In this document: piece after piece, positions 15,545-24,976 of the stretch
Numbering within the stretch: the stretch's first letter is position 1
Layout of the letters: the number at the start of each line of letters is the position of its first letter
Origin: Clostridiales bacterium UBA7568
GTDB lineage: Bacteria > Bacillota > Clostridia > Oscillospirales > CAG-272
Direction: 5' to 3'
Length of the DNA stretch: 64,000 nucleotides
Assembly: GCA_002479075.1 (NCBI GenBank)
Contig: DLLG01000004.1
Location: 152,111-216,110, forward strand
Notes under the pieces: model-generated
Seen by the model: the letters and a program-made list of their open reading frames with translations, nothing else
The model's database searches: none
Told to the model about the DNA's origin: nothing
Program-made: the position numbers and the translations under genes

Positions 15545-16714
15545 ATGTTCAGACTTTTATCCAAAATCTTTATAAAGAACAGGGACGACCTTGAAAATCC
15601 CGCTGTGCGCCGTGCATACGGGATTCTCTCCGGTGCGCTCGGAATAGTTCTGAATATACTTCTTTTTGCCGGTAAGCTTACGGCGGGGCTTATCAGCGGC
15701 TCTGTTGCCATAGTTGCCGACGCTCTCAACAACCTCTCCGACGCAGGCTCCTCTGTGATAACTCTGATAGGCTTCCGTATAGCGGGTCAAAAGCCCGATA
15801 AGGGGCACCCGTTCGGCCACGGAAGAATCGAATATATATCGGGGCTCATAGTTTCAATGCTGATAATTCTTATGGGCTTTGAGCTCGGAAAGAGTTCTGT
15901 CGAAAAGATTATTTCGCCGAGCGGGACGGAATTCAGCCTGGTTGCCGCTATAATTCTGGCGGTTTCCGTGCTTGTCAAGCTCTATATGTGTTATTATAAC
16001 GGCAGAGTCGGAAAGAAGATTTCCTCGCCTGCGATGAAAGCGACGGCAACGGACAGCCTCAGCGACTGCATTTCGACGACTGTCGTTCTCATATGTATGT
16101 TCATAACGAAATTCACGAGCTTTGACCTTGACGGTATCTGCGGGGCGGCTGTTGCACTTTTCATCTTTATATCCGGCTTGCGCGCCGCAAAGGATACGAT
16201 AGATCCGCTTCTCGGCGTTCCGCCGACGGAGGAATTTGTTGACGAAATAGGCGAAACGGTTATGTCGCACAAGGGAATTCTCGGCTTTCACGATCTCATT
16301 GTCCACGATTACGGTCCCGGCAGACGAATGATCTCCCTTCACGCGGAGGTTCCCGCCGATGAGGATCTGCTCAAAACGCACGATACGATAGACAATATCG
16401 AGAAAGAGCTTTCCGAAAAGCTCGGCTGCGATGCCGTTATCCATATGGATCCGATCGAAACGGACGATAAAATCACAATGGAGGCGAGAGAAAAAATTGC
16501 CGAGCTTGTGAAGATAATAGACGAGAGAGTAACGATACACGACTTCCGTATGGTCACGGGACCGACGCATACGAACGTTATTTTCGATATAGTCGTTCCT
16601 TACGACGTAAAGCGGACGGAGGAAGAGATACGGCGGGATGTCGAGCGTATGGTCAAGACTCTTGACGAAAATTATTATGCCGTTGTTTGCGTTGACAAAT
16701 CGTTTGTAATTTAA
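15545..16714 (+). CDS. Cation diffusion facilitator (CDF) family metal exporter
   Basis: A 389-residue exporter with about six membrane helices and a cytoplasmic C-terminal domain. The transport-site motif is VADALNNLSDAGSS in helix 2, and helix 5 has ATDSLSDCISTT, giving a D/N-D and D-D metal site. Between them, KGHPFGHGRIEYISG is the CDF signature. The C-terminal domain (from about residue 215) has HDLIVHDYGPG and MDPIETDD. The D-D pattern fits Mn/Fe or Zn export; selectivity cannot be set from sequence. GGGGAAAG lies six bases before the ATG. Confidence 0.93.
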   Translation: MFRLLSKIFIKNRDDLENPAVRRAYGILSGALGIVLNILLFAGKLTAGLISGSVAIVADALNNLSDAGSSVITLIGFRIAGQKPDKGHPFGHGRIEYISGLIVSMLIILMGFELGKSSVEKIISPSGTEFSLVAAIILAVSVLVKLYMCYYNGRVGKKISSPAMKATATDSLSDCISTTVVLICMFITKFTSFDLDGICGAAVALFIFISGLRAAKDTIDPLLGVPPTEEFVDEIGETVMSHKGILGFHDLIVHDYGPGRRMISLHAEVPADEDLLKTHDTIDNIEKELSEKLGCDAVIHMDPIETDDKITMEAREKIAELVKIIDERVTIHDFRMVTGPTHTNVIFDIVVPYDVKRTEEEIRRDVERMVKTLDENYYAVVCVDKSFVI

Positions 16715-16740
16715 AAAAAGCACCCCGAGGGGTGCTTTTT
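16715..16740. terminator. Bidirectional terminator between the CDF and tyrS genes
   Basis: AAAAAGCACCCC 16715-16726 pairs with GGGGTGCTTTTT 16729-16740 over a GA turn. T runs follow on both strands, serving the converging CDF and tyrS genes. Confidence 0.93.
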
Positions 16741-16748
16741 TGTTGCCT

Positions 16749-17972
16749 TTATACTGTGAAGCGATGGAAGATTTTCTTGCCTTTCTTGACTATGACTCCG
16801 TCTCCGGAGAATTTTTCTTTCGGTAGGGTGAGGGAGAAGCTCTCAACCTTTTCATCGCCGATGAGCACGCCGCCCTGCATAACGAGACGTTTTGCTTCGC
16901 TTCTGGAGGGGGCCATTTTGCCCTTGAGGAGAAGATCGAGAATACCGATCTCGCCGTCTGTGAAGTCTTCATCGGAGAGGGCTGTTGTCGGCATATGCTC
17001 AATGTCGCCTGCGCCGGAGAAGAGAGCGCGCGCGGAAGTCTGCGCCTTCTTTGCTTCCTCTTCGCCGTGAACGAGGGAAGTCAGCTCGTATGCAAGAATT
17101 TCCTTCTTTTCGTTTATGCGGCTGTCATCCCATTTTTCCATTTCTGCGATTTCTTCAATCGGGATGAACGTCAGCATTTTGATACATTTCATAACGTCCT
17201 CATCGCCTACGTTTCTCCAGTACTGATAGAAATCGAAGGGTGAGGTCTTGTTCGGGTCAAGCCAGACGGCGTTGCCTGCGGTTTTGCCCATTTTATGCCC
17301 CTGAGAGTCTGTGAGCAGGGTGATTGTCATTGCGTATGCGTCCTTGCCGAGCTTTTTGCGGATGAGCTCGGTTCCGCCGAGCATATTTGACCACTGATCG
17401 TCTCCGCCGAACTGCATATTGCAGCCGTAATGCTGGAAGAGGTAATAGAAGTCGTATGACTGCATTATCATATAGTTGAATTCAAAGAAGGAAAGACCTT
17501 TTTCCATTCTCTGCTTATAACACTCGGCGCGGAGCATATTGTTTACGGAGAAGCAAGCTCCGACCTCGCGGAGGACATCAACATAGTTGAGGTTGAGGAG
17601 CCAGTCGGCGTTGTTTACCATTATCGCCTTTCCTTCGCCGAAATCGATGAATTTCTCCATCTGGCGACGGAAGCATTCCGCATTGTGATTGATATCCTCT
17701 CTTGTCAGCATTTTTCTCATATCCGTTCTGCCGGAGGGGTCGCCTATCATAGTCGTGCCGCCACCGATGAGCGCAACGGGCTGGTTTCCTGCCATCTGGA
17801 GACGCTTCATCATCGTGAGCGCCATAAAATGACCTGCCGTAAGGCTGTCTGCCGTGCAGTCGAAGCCTATATAAAATTTCGCTCCGCCACGGTTGATAAG
17901 GTCGCGTATTTCGGGCTCGTCCGTGACCTGCGCGATGAGTCCGCGCGCCTGTAATTCTTCATAGATCTGCAT
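16749..17972 (-). CDS. tyrS: Tyrosine--tRNA ligase
   Basis: A 407-residue class I synthetase that charges tRNA-Tyr. Motifs: FYIGFDCTADSLTAGHF (HIGH region reduced to TAGH), ALIGGGTTMIGDPSGRTDMR, QFGGDDQWSN, and KMGKTAG as the KMSKS equivalent. A C-terminal S4-like RNA-binding segment begins near residue 345 (SRSEAKRLVMQGGVLI). KMGKT rather than KMSKS is a known variant. The ATG is preceded by AAGGAG. Expression is controlled by the T-box leader and consensus promoter upstream. Confidence 0.96.
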   Translation of the reverse strand: MQIYEELQARGLIAQVTDEPEIRDLINRGGAKFYIGFDCTADSLTAGHFMALTMMKRLQMAGNQPVALIGGGTTMIGDPSGRTDMRKMLTREDINHNAECFRRQMEKFIDFGEGKAIMVNNADWLLNLNYVDVLREVGACFSVNNMLRAECYKQRMEKGLSFFEFNYMIMQSYDFYYLFQHYGCNMQFGGDDQWSNMLGGTELIRKKLGKDAYAMTITLLTDSQGHKMGKTAGNAVWLDPNKTSPFDFYQYWRNVGDEDVMKCIKMLTFIPIEEIAEMEKWDDSRINEKKEILAYELTSLVHGEEEAKKAQTSARALFSGAGDIEHMPTTALSDEDFTDGEIGILDLLLKGKMAPSRSEAKRLVMQGGVLIGDEKVESFSLTLPKEKFSGDGVIVKKGKKIFHRFTV

Positions 17973-17995
17973 TTTCTTTTCTCCTTTTTTGTTTA

Positions 17996-18270
17996 TTTGG
18001 GGACAAAAAAACGTCCCCTGCGTTTGCAGAGGACGGAAGTTCCGTGTTACCACCTCAATTCGTCCATCCCTCGCGGAATGAACCTTTGCGGGTTTCATAT
18101 AAAACCCCTGCGCTTTAACGGGCGCACCCGTCACAGCCTACTCGGAAAACCTTTCGGTGTGCGGCTCGGAAGTGTATTTTCGGGATGCTCTCCGACCGCC
18201 TTGCACCAAACGACGGCTCTCTGCACGGAAAAACAGCCTTACTTTTCTTCGTCACAGCCATTTTGACTGT
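17996..18270 (-). promoter_or_regulatory. T-box riboswitch (tyrosine) controlling tyrS
   Basis: On the minus strand the leader shows the conserved T-box segment TTGAGGTGGTAACACGG, read here 18064-18040. A terminator follows (GTCCTCTGC paired with GCAGGGGAC, then seven T). Stem I contains AAATACAC, giving the specifier UAC for tyrosine. Uncharged tRNA-Tyr should pair with the specifier and the T-box bulge, form the antiterminator and let tyrS be read. The leader begins at the consensus promoter just upstream. Confidence 0.92.
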
Positions 18271-18299
18271 ATTATAACACCTGCCGTGCGGCTTGTCAA
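18271..18299 (-). promoter_or_regulatory. Perfect consensus promoter for the T-box/tyrS unit
   Basis: TTGACA (18299-18294) and TATAAT (18276-18271) on the minus strand with a 17-base spacer. The -35 box overlaps the last codons of recN. Confidence 0.88.
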
Positions 18300-19972
18300 G
18301 CCTTATTTTCGGCAGAATCGAGCATTTCTGCGGCGGCTGTCAATGTTTTTTCGGTTATTTTCTCTCCGCCGATTATCCTTGCAAGCTCGTTTATCCTGCC
18401 GTCGCGGTCGAGGACGGTCGAAGAGGTGACGGTTCTGCCATCCTCCTCGCGCTTTGCGATTTTTATGTGCATATCTGCCTGCGACGCTATCTGCGGGGAA
18501 TGTGTTACGCAGATGACCTGCGCGGTATTTGAGCAGTCGCGCAGCTTCTTGCCGATTTTATACGACGTTTTGCCGGAAATACCCGTATCGACCTCGTCGA
18601 AAATGAGCGTTGGGGTCATTTCCTTGTCGGCAAGGGCGCATTTGAGCGCGAGCATCGTTCTTGAAAGTTCGCCGCCGGACGCAATTTTCGAAAGCGGGGC
18701 GAGGGGCTCTCCTGCGTTTGCCGAAATGAGAAAGCGGACGTTGTCCGTTCCCGTCGGCAGATAGACCTGCGAAGGGGTTATTTCCGCATCGAAGCGGACC
18801 TTTGTCATTTCGAGATATGCAAGCTCGGAGACCATTTTTTCGTTCAGAAGCTTTGCCGCCGCTTTTCTTTTCTCCGTTACCGTTGCAGCCAGCGCCGACA
18901 TTTGACGGCGTATTTTTGTAAGCTCGTCCTTTATCTCCTCGGCGCGTTCGTCCGAAGATTCTATTTCGGAAAGCTCCTTTTCCGCCTCCGCTCTGAACTT
19001 TAAAATTTCCTCGGTTGACGCTCCGTATTTTCTTTTGAGACGACGGAGAGTATCAAGTCTTTCTTCGATTTTGTCCAGCGCTTCATCGGGATTTTTGACC
19101 CCCGTGTCGCACTCCTTGCGGACAGTCTCCGCTATGTCCTCGCAACGGTACGAAAAGTCTGTCAGGTATTCGATATATTCCTGCGCCTTCGGGATAATGT
19201 CCGAAAGCTCGCCGATCGCTTCTGCCGCCTTTGAAGCAAGGTCGGCTGCGGGGATTGTTTTCTCGCTGCGGTAAAGCGCTTTGATTATCAGCTTTGAATA
19301 TTTACTTATTTTTTCCGCATTTCTGATCTTTACTTTAAGCGCTTCGAGTTCTTCCTCCTCGCCGCTTTTGACGTTTGCGGATTTTATCTCGTCTATCTGG
19401 AATTTCAGCATTTCGATTCTGCGCTGTTTTTCGCGCTCGTCGTGCGTAAGGGAAACGAGCTTTGATTTCAGCTCCGTTGCGGTTTTATAGAGAACGGAAT
19501 ATTCTGAAAGCTCCTTTTCAACGTCCGAAAAGGCGTCGAGATAGCCGAGGTGGTTTTCCTCGCAGAGCAGAGCCTGACTTGCGTGCTGACCGTGAATATT
19601 GACGAGGAGCATTGCGGCGTCGCGAAGCTGGGAAACGGAAACAGGTCTGCCGCCGATTCTTGCGCTTCCGCCGCCAGCCGTCACCTCTCTTGAAATGACA
19701 AGCTCTCCGCCGTCGCAGTCAAAGCCCATATCGGAAAGCGCCTTTGCGGTGTGTGCGGGTATGTCTGAAAAGAGCGCTGTGATGCTTGCCTTTTCCTCTC
19801 CGGAGCGTATGCTTTCCTTTGATGCTCTTGCGCCGCATATCAGCCCGACGGACTCGATTATTATCGATTTTCCCGCGCCCGTTTCGCCCGTAAGAACGGT
19901 GAAGCCTCTGTCAAAGGAGAGGCGTTGTTCTTTGATTATTGCTATGTTTTTTATATACAGCTCTTTCAGCAT
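18296..19972 (-). CDS. recN: DNA repair protein RecN
   Basis: A 558-residue SMC-like ATPase that gathers at double-strand breaks and tethers DNA ends. It has a split ABC head: Walker A GETGAGKSIIIES near residue 29, signature ASGGELSRTMLALK near 430 and Walker B LIFDEVDTGISG near 455, with long coiled-coil arms between 150 and 360. Length is normal for the family. It is the last gene of tlyA-nadK-argR-recN, a conserved order in Bacillota. Confidence 0.97.
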   Translation of the reverse strand: MLKELYIKNIAIIKEQRLSFDRGFTVLTGETGAGKSIIIESVGLICGARASKESIRSGEEKASITALFSDIPAHTAKALSDMGFDCDGGELVISREVTAGGGSARIGGRPVSVSQLRDAAMLLVNIHGQHASQALLCEENHLGYLDAFSDVEKELSEYSVLYKTATELKSKLVSLTHDEREKQRRIEMLKFQIDEIKSANVKSGEEEELEALKVKIRNAEKISKYSKLIIKALYRSEKTIPAADLASKAAEAIGELSDIIPKAQEYIEYLTDFSYRCEDIAETVRKECDTGVKNPDEALDKIEERLDTLRRLKRKYGASTEEILKFRAEAEKELSEIESSDERAEEIKDELTKIRRQMSALAATVTEKRKAAAKLLNEKMVSELAYLEMTKVRFDAEITPSQVYLPTGTDNVRFLISANAGEPLAPLSKIASGGELSRTMLALKCALADKEMTPTLIFDEVDTGISGKTSYKIGKKLRDCSNTAQVICVTHSPQIASQADMHIKIAKREEDGRTVTSSTVLDRDGRINELARIIGGEKITEKTLTAAAEMLDSAENKA

Positions 19973-19997
19973 ATTCCGCCCTCCCGAAATAATTTAT

Positions 19998-20447
19998 TTA
20001 TGCGATGTTTATGACCTCTCTCAAAAGCAGAGTAAAGTTTTCTGCGTCCGCATCGGTCTTTGTAACGATGAGGATTGTGTCGTCGCCGGCGATACTGCCG
20101 AGAATATGATTTGATGCGAGCGCGTCGATCGCTGCCGCCGCCGCATTTGCCATACCGGAATAAGTCTTTACGACGACCATATTCTCCGCATTTTCCGCAG
20201 AGACAACAGCTTCCGAAAGTATGTTTTTGAATTTCGAATCCGGACTTGACGGGCTTTTGGGGGCGCAATAGCGATATTTTCCGTCGTCTGAAGTTTTTAC
20301 AAGACCGAGCTTTTTTATATCTCTGGAGACGGTTGCCTGCGTGACTTCAAACCCGCTCTCTCTCAATTTTGCGAGGAGATCATCCTGAGTTTCAACAATA
20401 TTTTCCGATATTATCTTGAGTATCGCCGCTTGACGCAAGTTTTTCAT
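19998..20447 (-). CDS. argR: Arginine repressor
   Basis: A 149-residue transcription factor that binds ARG boxes when loaded with arginine. The N-terminal winged helix (TQATVSRDIKKLGLVK) and C-terminal hexamerisation/arginine-binding domain (LGSIAGDDTILIV) are both clear. Length is typical. It lies between nadK and recN as in many Bacillota. It may regulate the operon or distant arg genes; I see no arg biosynthesis gene in this window. Confidence 0.96.
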   Translation of the reverse strand: MKNLRQAAILKIISENIVETQDDLLAKLRESGFEVTQATVSRDIKKLGLVKTSDDGKYRYCAPKSPSSPDSKFKNILSEAVVSAENAENMVVVKTYSGMANAAAAAIDALASNHILGSIAGDDTILIVTKTDADAENFTLLLREVINIA

Positions 20448-20466
20448 TTTCTTTTTCCGTCCTTTC

Positions 20467-21339
20467 TTAAATTCCGCTCATTTTCTTTGTCAGTATGTCA
20501 AAGAAGCCGTCGTTGCCTATGCGGCAGAGCCGTGTTTTCAATGACGACCGCTTTATTTCAACTTCGGACTTTGCCGAAACGGAAACGCCCTTTCCCCCGT
20601 CGGCGGCGATGTATATATCGGTCTGCGGTCCGAGCGTCTCCCCGCTCACCCGGATAACGGAGTCCGCCGAGATGACTATCGGTCTTGAAGAGAGCGAATG
20701 CGGCGCTACCGGCGTTATGCAGAAGAGCTCTGTGCCCGTATCGATAATTGGTCCGCCGGCGGAGAGGGAATATGCGGTGGAGCCTGTCGGCGTTGCAACG
20801 ACGACCCCGTCTCCCTTGACGGGTATGGTACGGTTTTTATCGCATTTTATGCCGAAAACTCCTATTCTGCCGCGCGTTCCGCTCGCTATTACAACGTCGT
20901 TTAAGGCGTGAAGCTCGTGCAGAATGCCCTTGTCTGCTATTCTTATGCTCATCATCATCCGCTCGTCGATCGTATAGCTGCCGTTTACAAGATCTGCGAG
21001 CTTCAGCATTTCATCCTTTTCAATCGTCGTCAGATACCCGAGATGCCCCAGATTTATTCCGAATATGGGAAGGCTGTGTGCGGCTGCCTTCTCGCTTACG
21101 TCAAGAATCGAACCGTCGCCGCCGAGAACGACAATCGCCTCTGCGTCAGACAGCATATCTTCGATATATGAATAAAGCCGGAGCCCGTTCCGCGATTCGC
21201 CGACGCAGCTTCTGTAACGCATATCGAGAAGAACTTCCGCATCGCAGGCAAGGAGGGTATGAATTGTTTTTCTTAAATATGAATAATCGGGATCGCGCTT
21301 GCTGTTTGCAAAAACGGCGACCCGTCTGACTTCGTTCAT
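20467..21339 (-). CDS. nadK: NAD kinase
   Basis: A 290-residue kinase that makes NADP from NAD and ATP. The GGDG motif (VVLGGDGSILDV near residue 74), the second motif GINLGHLGYLT and the nucleotide-binding PTGSTAYSLSAGGPI are present. Its ATG overlaps the tlyA stop by four bases, so it is translationally coupled. Length is typical of Gram-positive NadK. Confidence 0.96.
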   Translation of the reverse strand: MNEVRRVAVFANSKRDPDYSYLRKTIHTLLACDAEVLLDMRYRSCVGESRNGLRLYSYIEDMLSDAEAIVVLGGDGSILDVSEKAAAHSLPIFGINLGHLGYLTTIEKDEMLKLADLVNGSYTIDERMMMSIRIADKGILHELHALNDVVIASGTRGRIGVFGIKCDKNRTIPVKGDGVVVATPTGSTAYSLSAGGPIIDTGTELFCITPVAPHSLSSRPIVISADSVIRVSGETLGPQTDIYIAADGGKGVSVSAKSEVEIKRSSLKTRLCRIGNDGFFDILTKKMSGI

Positions 21340-22139
21340 TTTGCGGTTACCTCACAGTTCTCTGAATTTACAATGTCCGATATTTGCTTTTCGCAGATGG
21401 CTTTACGATCTGCGCCTTTTATGAAAAGAGCTACGTATTCTCTGTTTCCGTCGCCGCCCCTGATAGCCGACGGCGAGAGCATACAAGGCACAAGGCAATT
21501 TGCCTTTGCCGAGGCGAAGACATTCTTTATAACTTCGCAATGGACCCTTTTGTCTCTTACTATGCCGCCCTTGCCGATGTTGCCTTTGCCGGCTTCAAAC
21601 TGCGGCTTTATGAGCGAGACAAACATTCCGCCGTCCTGAAGAATATCCGAAACCGACGGAAAAACAAGCGTCTGCGAGATGAAGGACAGATCGCTTACGA
21701 CAATATCTATTTTCTCCGGAAAATCGCTCCGGGTCAGCGTTCTTGCGTTCGTTCCCTCCATATTTATGACGCGGCTGTCCGAGACCAGCGAGGAATCGAG
21801 CTGACCGTGCCCGACATCGACGGCATAGACTTTTTTTGCGCCGTTTTGAAGAAGACAATCTGTAAAACCTCCGGTTGATGCGCCGAGATCGACGGCGATG
21901 AGCCCGCCTGCGTCAATGCCGAACATTTTCAGCGCGTGGCTCAGCTTTATCCCGCCCCTGCCGACAAACTCGGAGGGGGAGAGAATAGTGACGGATTCTT
22001 TTTCCGTATTTTCCGGAACATCGGCTGATGGCTTTTCGATTTTTCTTCCGCCGATAAGAACTCCGCCGGAGATGAGCGTCTGTGCGTGGCTGCGACTTTT
22101 TGCAATCCCGATATTGAAAAGAAAAACATCCGCTCGCAT
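21336..22139 (-). CDS. tlyA: TlyA-family 2'-O rRNA methyltransferase
   Basis: A 267-residue protein with an N-terminal S4 RNA-binding domain (residues 1-60, MRADVFLFNIGIAKSRSHAQ) and an FtsJ-like methyltransferase domain (AVDLGASTGGFTDCLLQNGA near residue 80). The family 2'-O-methylates cytidines in 16S and/or 23S rRNA; some members are called hemolysins for historical reasons. It is the first gene of the operon and starts seven bases after AAAGGAG. Confidence 0.94.
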   Translation of the reverse strand: MRADVFLFNIGIAKSRSHAQTLISGGVLIGGRKIEKPSADVPENTEKESVTILSPSEFVGRGGIKLSHALKMFGIDAGGLIAVDLGASTGGFTDCLLQNGAKKVYAVDVGHGQLDSSLVSDSRVINMEGTNARTLTRSDFPEKIDIVVSDLSFISQTLVFPSVSDILQDGGMFVSLIKPQFEAGKGNIGKGGIVRDKRVHCEVIKNVFASAKANCLVPCMLSPSAIRGGDGNREYVALFIKGADRKAICEKQISDIVNSENCEVTAK

Positions 22140-22175
22140 ACCCGCCGCTCCTTTCCGTTACGCTACTCTGCTCTT

Positions 22176-22204
22176 ATTATATCATATTTTACATAAATAT
22201 GCAA
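22176..22204 (-). promoter_or_regulatory. Promoter of the tlyA-nadK-argR-recN operon
   Basis: Minus strand TTGCAT (22204-22199) and TATAAT (22181-22176), spacer 17, located 37 bases before the tlyA ATG. Confidence 0.75.
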
Positions 22205-22210
22205 GGAGAA

Positions 22211-22242
22211 TGAATAAAAAACTCCCCGCTTTTTGCGGGGAG
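22211..22242 (-). terminator. Terminator upstream of the tlyA promoter
   Basis: On the minus strand CTCCCCGC (22242-22235) pairs with GCGGGGAG (22229-22222), followed by TTTTTTATTC. It would stop read-through from the yhaN-like gene before the tlyA promoter. Confidence 0.85.
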
Positions 22243-22360
22243 AGGGGAAGTGCGCGAAGGTCGCAAACACATAAGCGCTTGCAGGCGACGCCTGCCCCGA
22301 TTGCTGACGCAATCCAGCATATCCCTCCCCTACGTTGCAACGCCCGTTTGCGCAGGTAAT

Positions 22361-22672
22361 AAAATGTTTACACGAAACAATTACCGAAGCTTCTTTTGCC
22401 TTCTTTTCAAGAAAAGAACGATACAAATCAAAAAGGAGCAGAATATATGCTCCTTTGATGAAAGTATAAAGTTTGTTCAAACAAATAATTGAAGCTTCTT
22501 TTGCCCCGTATATCGATAAAGACAGGGCGACGGGAGGGGAGACCCCCACCCTACATTACTCCTTCCACCGCTAAAGCGGTCCCCCTTCCTCAAAGAGGAA
22601 GGCTAAAAAGGAGCGCACAGAGCCAATAATGGAAGCTTCTTTTGCCTTCTTTTCTTCTCGAAGAAAAGAAGG
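22361..22672. repeat. Gap with three copies of a dispersed repeat
   Basis: The gap between tlyA and the yhaN-like gene has no gene. It holds three related copies of a repeat with the core GAAGCTTCTTTTGCC: near 22361-22408, 22467-22505 and 22619-22672. The third includes a perfect 13-bp stem (22645-22657 with 22660-22672) that touches the stop codon of the yhaN-like gene. Other hairpins (CCGC/GCGG near 22568, CCTTCCTC/GAGGAAGG near 22583) lie between them. A fourth copy is at the right edge of the window. Confidence 0.75.
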
Positions 22673-24976
22673 TTAAAGGCGGATAAGGTTATAGTTTCCC
22701 AATGCCGCCATTGACTGTTCCTCTCTGCCGTGGCAGGTGAAGAGCAGGCACTGGGAGCTTCCGCCGATATTGCCGGCGGAGATAAGACGGAGAGACGCGG
22801 AGAGACGGTTGTCATCCGTTCTTGCAAAGCTCTCGTCAAAGATGAGTGGCGGCTTTGCCTTTGTGAAAAGCGTTTCTGCAAGGGCAAGGCGGAGAGCGAT
22901 ATATGCGATGTCCGAGGTGCCCGCGCTTAGCAGGTCCGCCTGGTAAGTCGAGGCGCCGTCTGTAAAGGTCAGAGCAAAGTCCGGATCAACGCCGAGACTT
23001 TCATACTTGCCGCACGAAAGAACATTCATTGCTTCGCTTGCCGACTTTGCAATCTTCGGGGATATGCCCTCACGCAGTTTGCCGCCGGCGGCTTCGATTG
23101 TCTCGATAGCCAGCATATACGCATTGAATTTTTCAGTAAGACTTTCGAGCTCGTGCTCGGTTGAGATCAATGCCTCGGAGATCTCCGTCGGGCGCTTGAC
23201 CGTCGCATTCAGGACGGCAAGCTCGCGCTCTGTTTCGGAGAGCTTCTGCATCATCGCTTCAATCGATTTATGAAGAAAATCAACGTTGCGTCTTGCGGAT
23301 TTCTCGTCAAACGACTTCATCTTTTCTTCGTCATAGGTTCCTGTCAGCGCTTCGCGGAGGTAATCTTCATCATAAGAGCGGAGTTTTTCCTCAAGCGCGG
23401 CGACCTTTTGCCGCTGACCTTCGAGCAGGATCTTCAACTTTTCAAGCTCGGACTGTCGCTTGCGACAAATTTTTATTGCGTTTGCAACGGAGAGACGTGT
23501 ACTCGTTTCAAGATCGAAACCTGCCGCTTTCAAAGCCGCAACTATTTTTGAATTTACTGCGTCAAGGTCGTCCGCTGCCTTTTTTGCGTTTCTTTCCGCA
23601 TTTTCTTTTGCTTCTGTTATATATGTCAGGGCGCCTTCGTCACGCTTTGCGGCAAGAACGAGCTCTCCGAACTCTCCGTAATCACGGCAGCCGAACGTCG
23701 AGCAGTCGCGCAGGAGCTGCTTTTTTGCGCTTTCGGATAAGATAAATGCCGTTACAGCCGCTACTGTGAACAGACCGAGAAGAACGGCAAAAGCCGTCGG
23801 TGCGGTCCGGCTTGCGCCTCCGGAGACGAGCCCGACGATGCAGAATGCGCCGAAGATGACGGCAAGCACCGCAGCCACTATCGCCGTCCATTTCATAGAC
23901 GAAGATTTTTTGTAGTTCTTTTCGATTTTTTCGACAATCTTGTCCCGCTTGTCTCCTCTTGAACCGAGACGGTTAAAAACCTCGATCTTCTCGCTCATAT
24001 CTATGATCCTGCGACTTGCCTCGTCAAGCGTGTTGCAGGCTTCTTCATAGCGCGCCGTTGCCGTATCGAGTCTGCGGGAAAGGCTTTCGAGAGAGGAAAT
24101 ATATTCTTCATCGGCGATCGGGATGCCGCCGTGCTCCTCGTTTGACATCGCCTTTTCCATATCCTGCTGCATTCCGGCAAGCTTTTTGGCTTCCTCTTTG
24201 CGGGAGAGATAAAGACCGCGGACCGTATATTTTTCGTATGTGTCGAGCTCGCTTTCGCAAAAGTCGAGGCGTTTTCTTGATTTTTCGGATTTTTCTTTGA
24301 GCTCGCGCTCGTTGCCTTCAAGAAAAATTATGTCTCCGCTTTCTTCCTTTGCCTTTTCGAGCCGAGACTGAAGCTCTTCCTTTTGCGCTTCCAGCTCTGC
24401 AATCTTTCCGCCGCGCCTGTTTTTATACAGCAGGTAAACACGTGCTTCGTCCAGCTTTTTGATTGCCTTTTTTGCGTTTGTATTTTCGCTTGCCGAAAAG
24501 AGAATGTTCTCAGCCGATTCCGCAAGCGTCCGCCCGCCGACGAAACTGTCGCCGACCTGACCGATATAGACCGTGCTCTCAAAAACGTCCGCCGGAACGC
24601 CGAAAAATACTTCCCCTGCATTCTGACCGCGGAAAACGGCTTGCGAAAGCTCAATATCTATAACGGCTGTGCGCTCGCGGACGGAGGTTTTTCCTTCGCT
24701 GTCGCCGGAGCAGATCGCTTCACGCTCGACGCGATAGCGTTTGCCGCCCTCGCAGACGATAACATAGCCGCTGACGGATGACGCTCCCCAGCTTATATAT
24801 TTCAGCTTTTCCTCGGCTCTGCCGGGAAGCCCGTAGAATACGAAACGGATAAAAGCGCATACCGTGCTCTTGCCGGATTCGTTTTCTCCCCGCAGAATGT
24901 TTACACCGTCCGCAAGGTCGATTCTGACATCGGAGAGCTTTCCGAAATTCTTTATATAGATCGATTCGATTATCAT
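22673..24976 (-). CDS. YhaN-like SMC-type ATPase with two internal membrane helices
   Basis: A 767-residue AAA/RecF-type ATPase. The N-terminal head has IKNFGKLSDVRIDL and Walker A GENESGKST near residue 35; the C-terminal head has LSAGTSDIAYIALRLAL and Walker B PLIFDESFARTDDNR. Long coiled coils flank two hydrophobic helices in the middle (near residues 370-430), an arrangement also seen in Bacillus YhaN. Such proteins partner with SbcD-like nucleases; no YhaO/SbcD-type gene is visible here. The ATG overlaps the yqeG stop (ATGA). Confidence 0.85.
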   Translation of the reverse strand: MIIESIYIKNFGKLSDVRIDLADGVNILRGENESGKSTVCAFIRFVFYGLPGRAEEKLKYISWGASSVSGYVIVCEGGKRYRVEREAICSGDSEGKTSVRERTAVIDIELSQAVFRGQNAGEVFFGVPADVFESTVYIGQVGDSFVGGRTLAESAENILFSASENTNAKKAIKKLDEARVYLLYKNRRGGKIAELEAQKEELQSRLEKAKEESGDIIFLEGNERELKEKSEKSRKRLDFCESELDTYEKYTVRGLYLSRKEEAKKLAGMQQDMEKAMSNEEHGGIPIADEEYISSLESLSRRLDTATARYEEACNTLDEASRRIIDMSEKIEVFNRLGSRGDKRDKIVEKIEKNYKKSSSMKWTAIVAAVLAVIFGAFCIVGLVSGGASRTAPTAFAVLLGLFTVAAVTAFILSESAKKQLLRDCSTFGCRDYGEFGELVLAAKRDEGALTYITEAKENAERNAKKAADDLDAVNSKIVAALKAAGFDLETSTRLSVANAIKICRKRQSELEKLKILLEGQRQKVAALEEKLRSYDEDYLREALTGTYDEEKMKSFDEKSARRNVDFLHKSIEAMMQKLSETERELAVLNATVKRPTEISEALISTEHELESLTEKFNAYMLAIETIEAAGGKLREGISPKIAKSASEAMNVLSCGKYESLGVDPDFALTFTDGASTYQADLLSAGTSDIAYIALRLALAETLFTKAKPPLIFDESFARTDDNRLSASLRLISAGNIGGSSQCLLFTCHGREEQSMAALGNYNLIRL

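Noticed and set aside
22245..22360. CRISPR-like short repeats in the tlyA gap
   Set aside because: The repeats differ in length and spacing and have no regular spacers; no cas gene is nearby.
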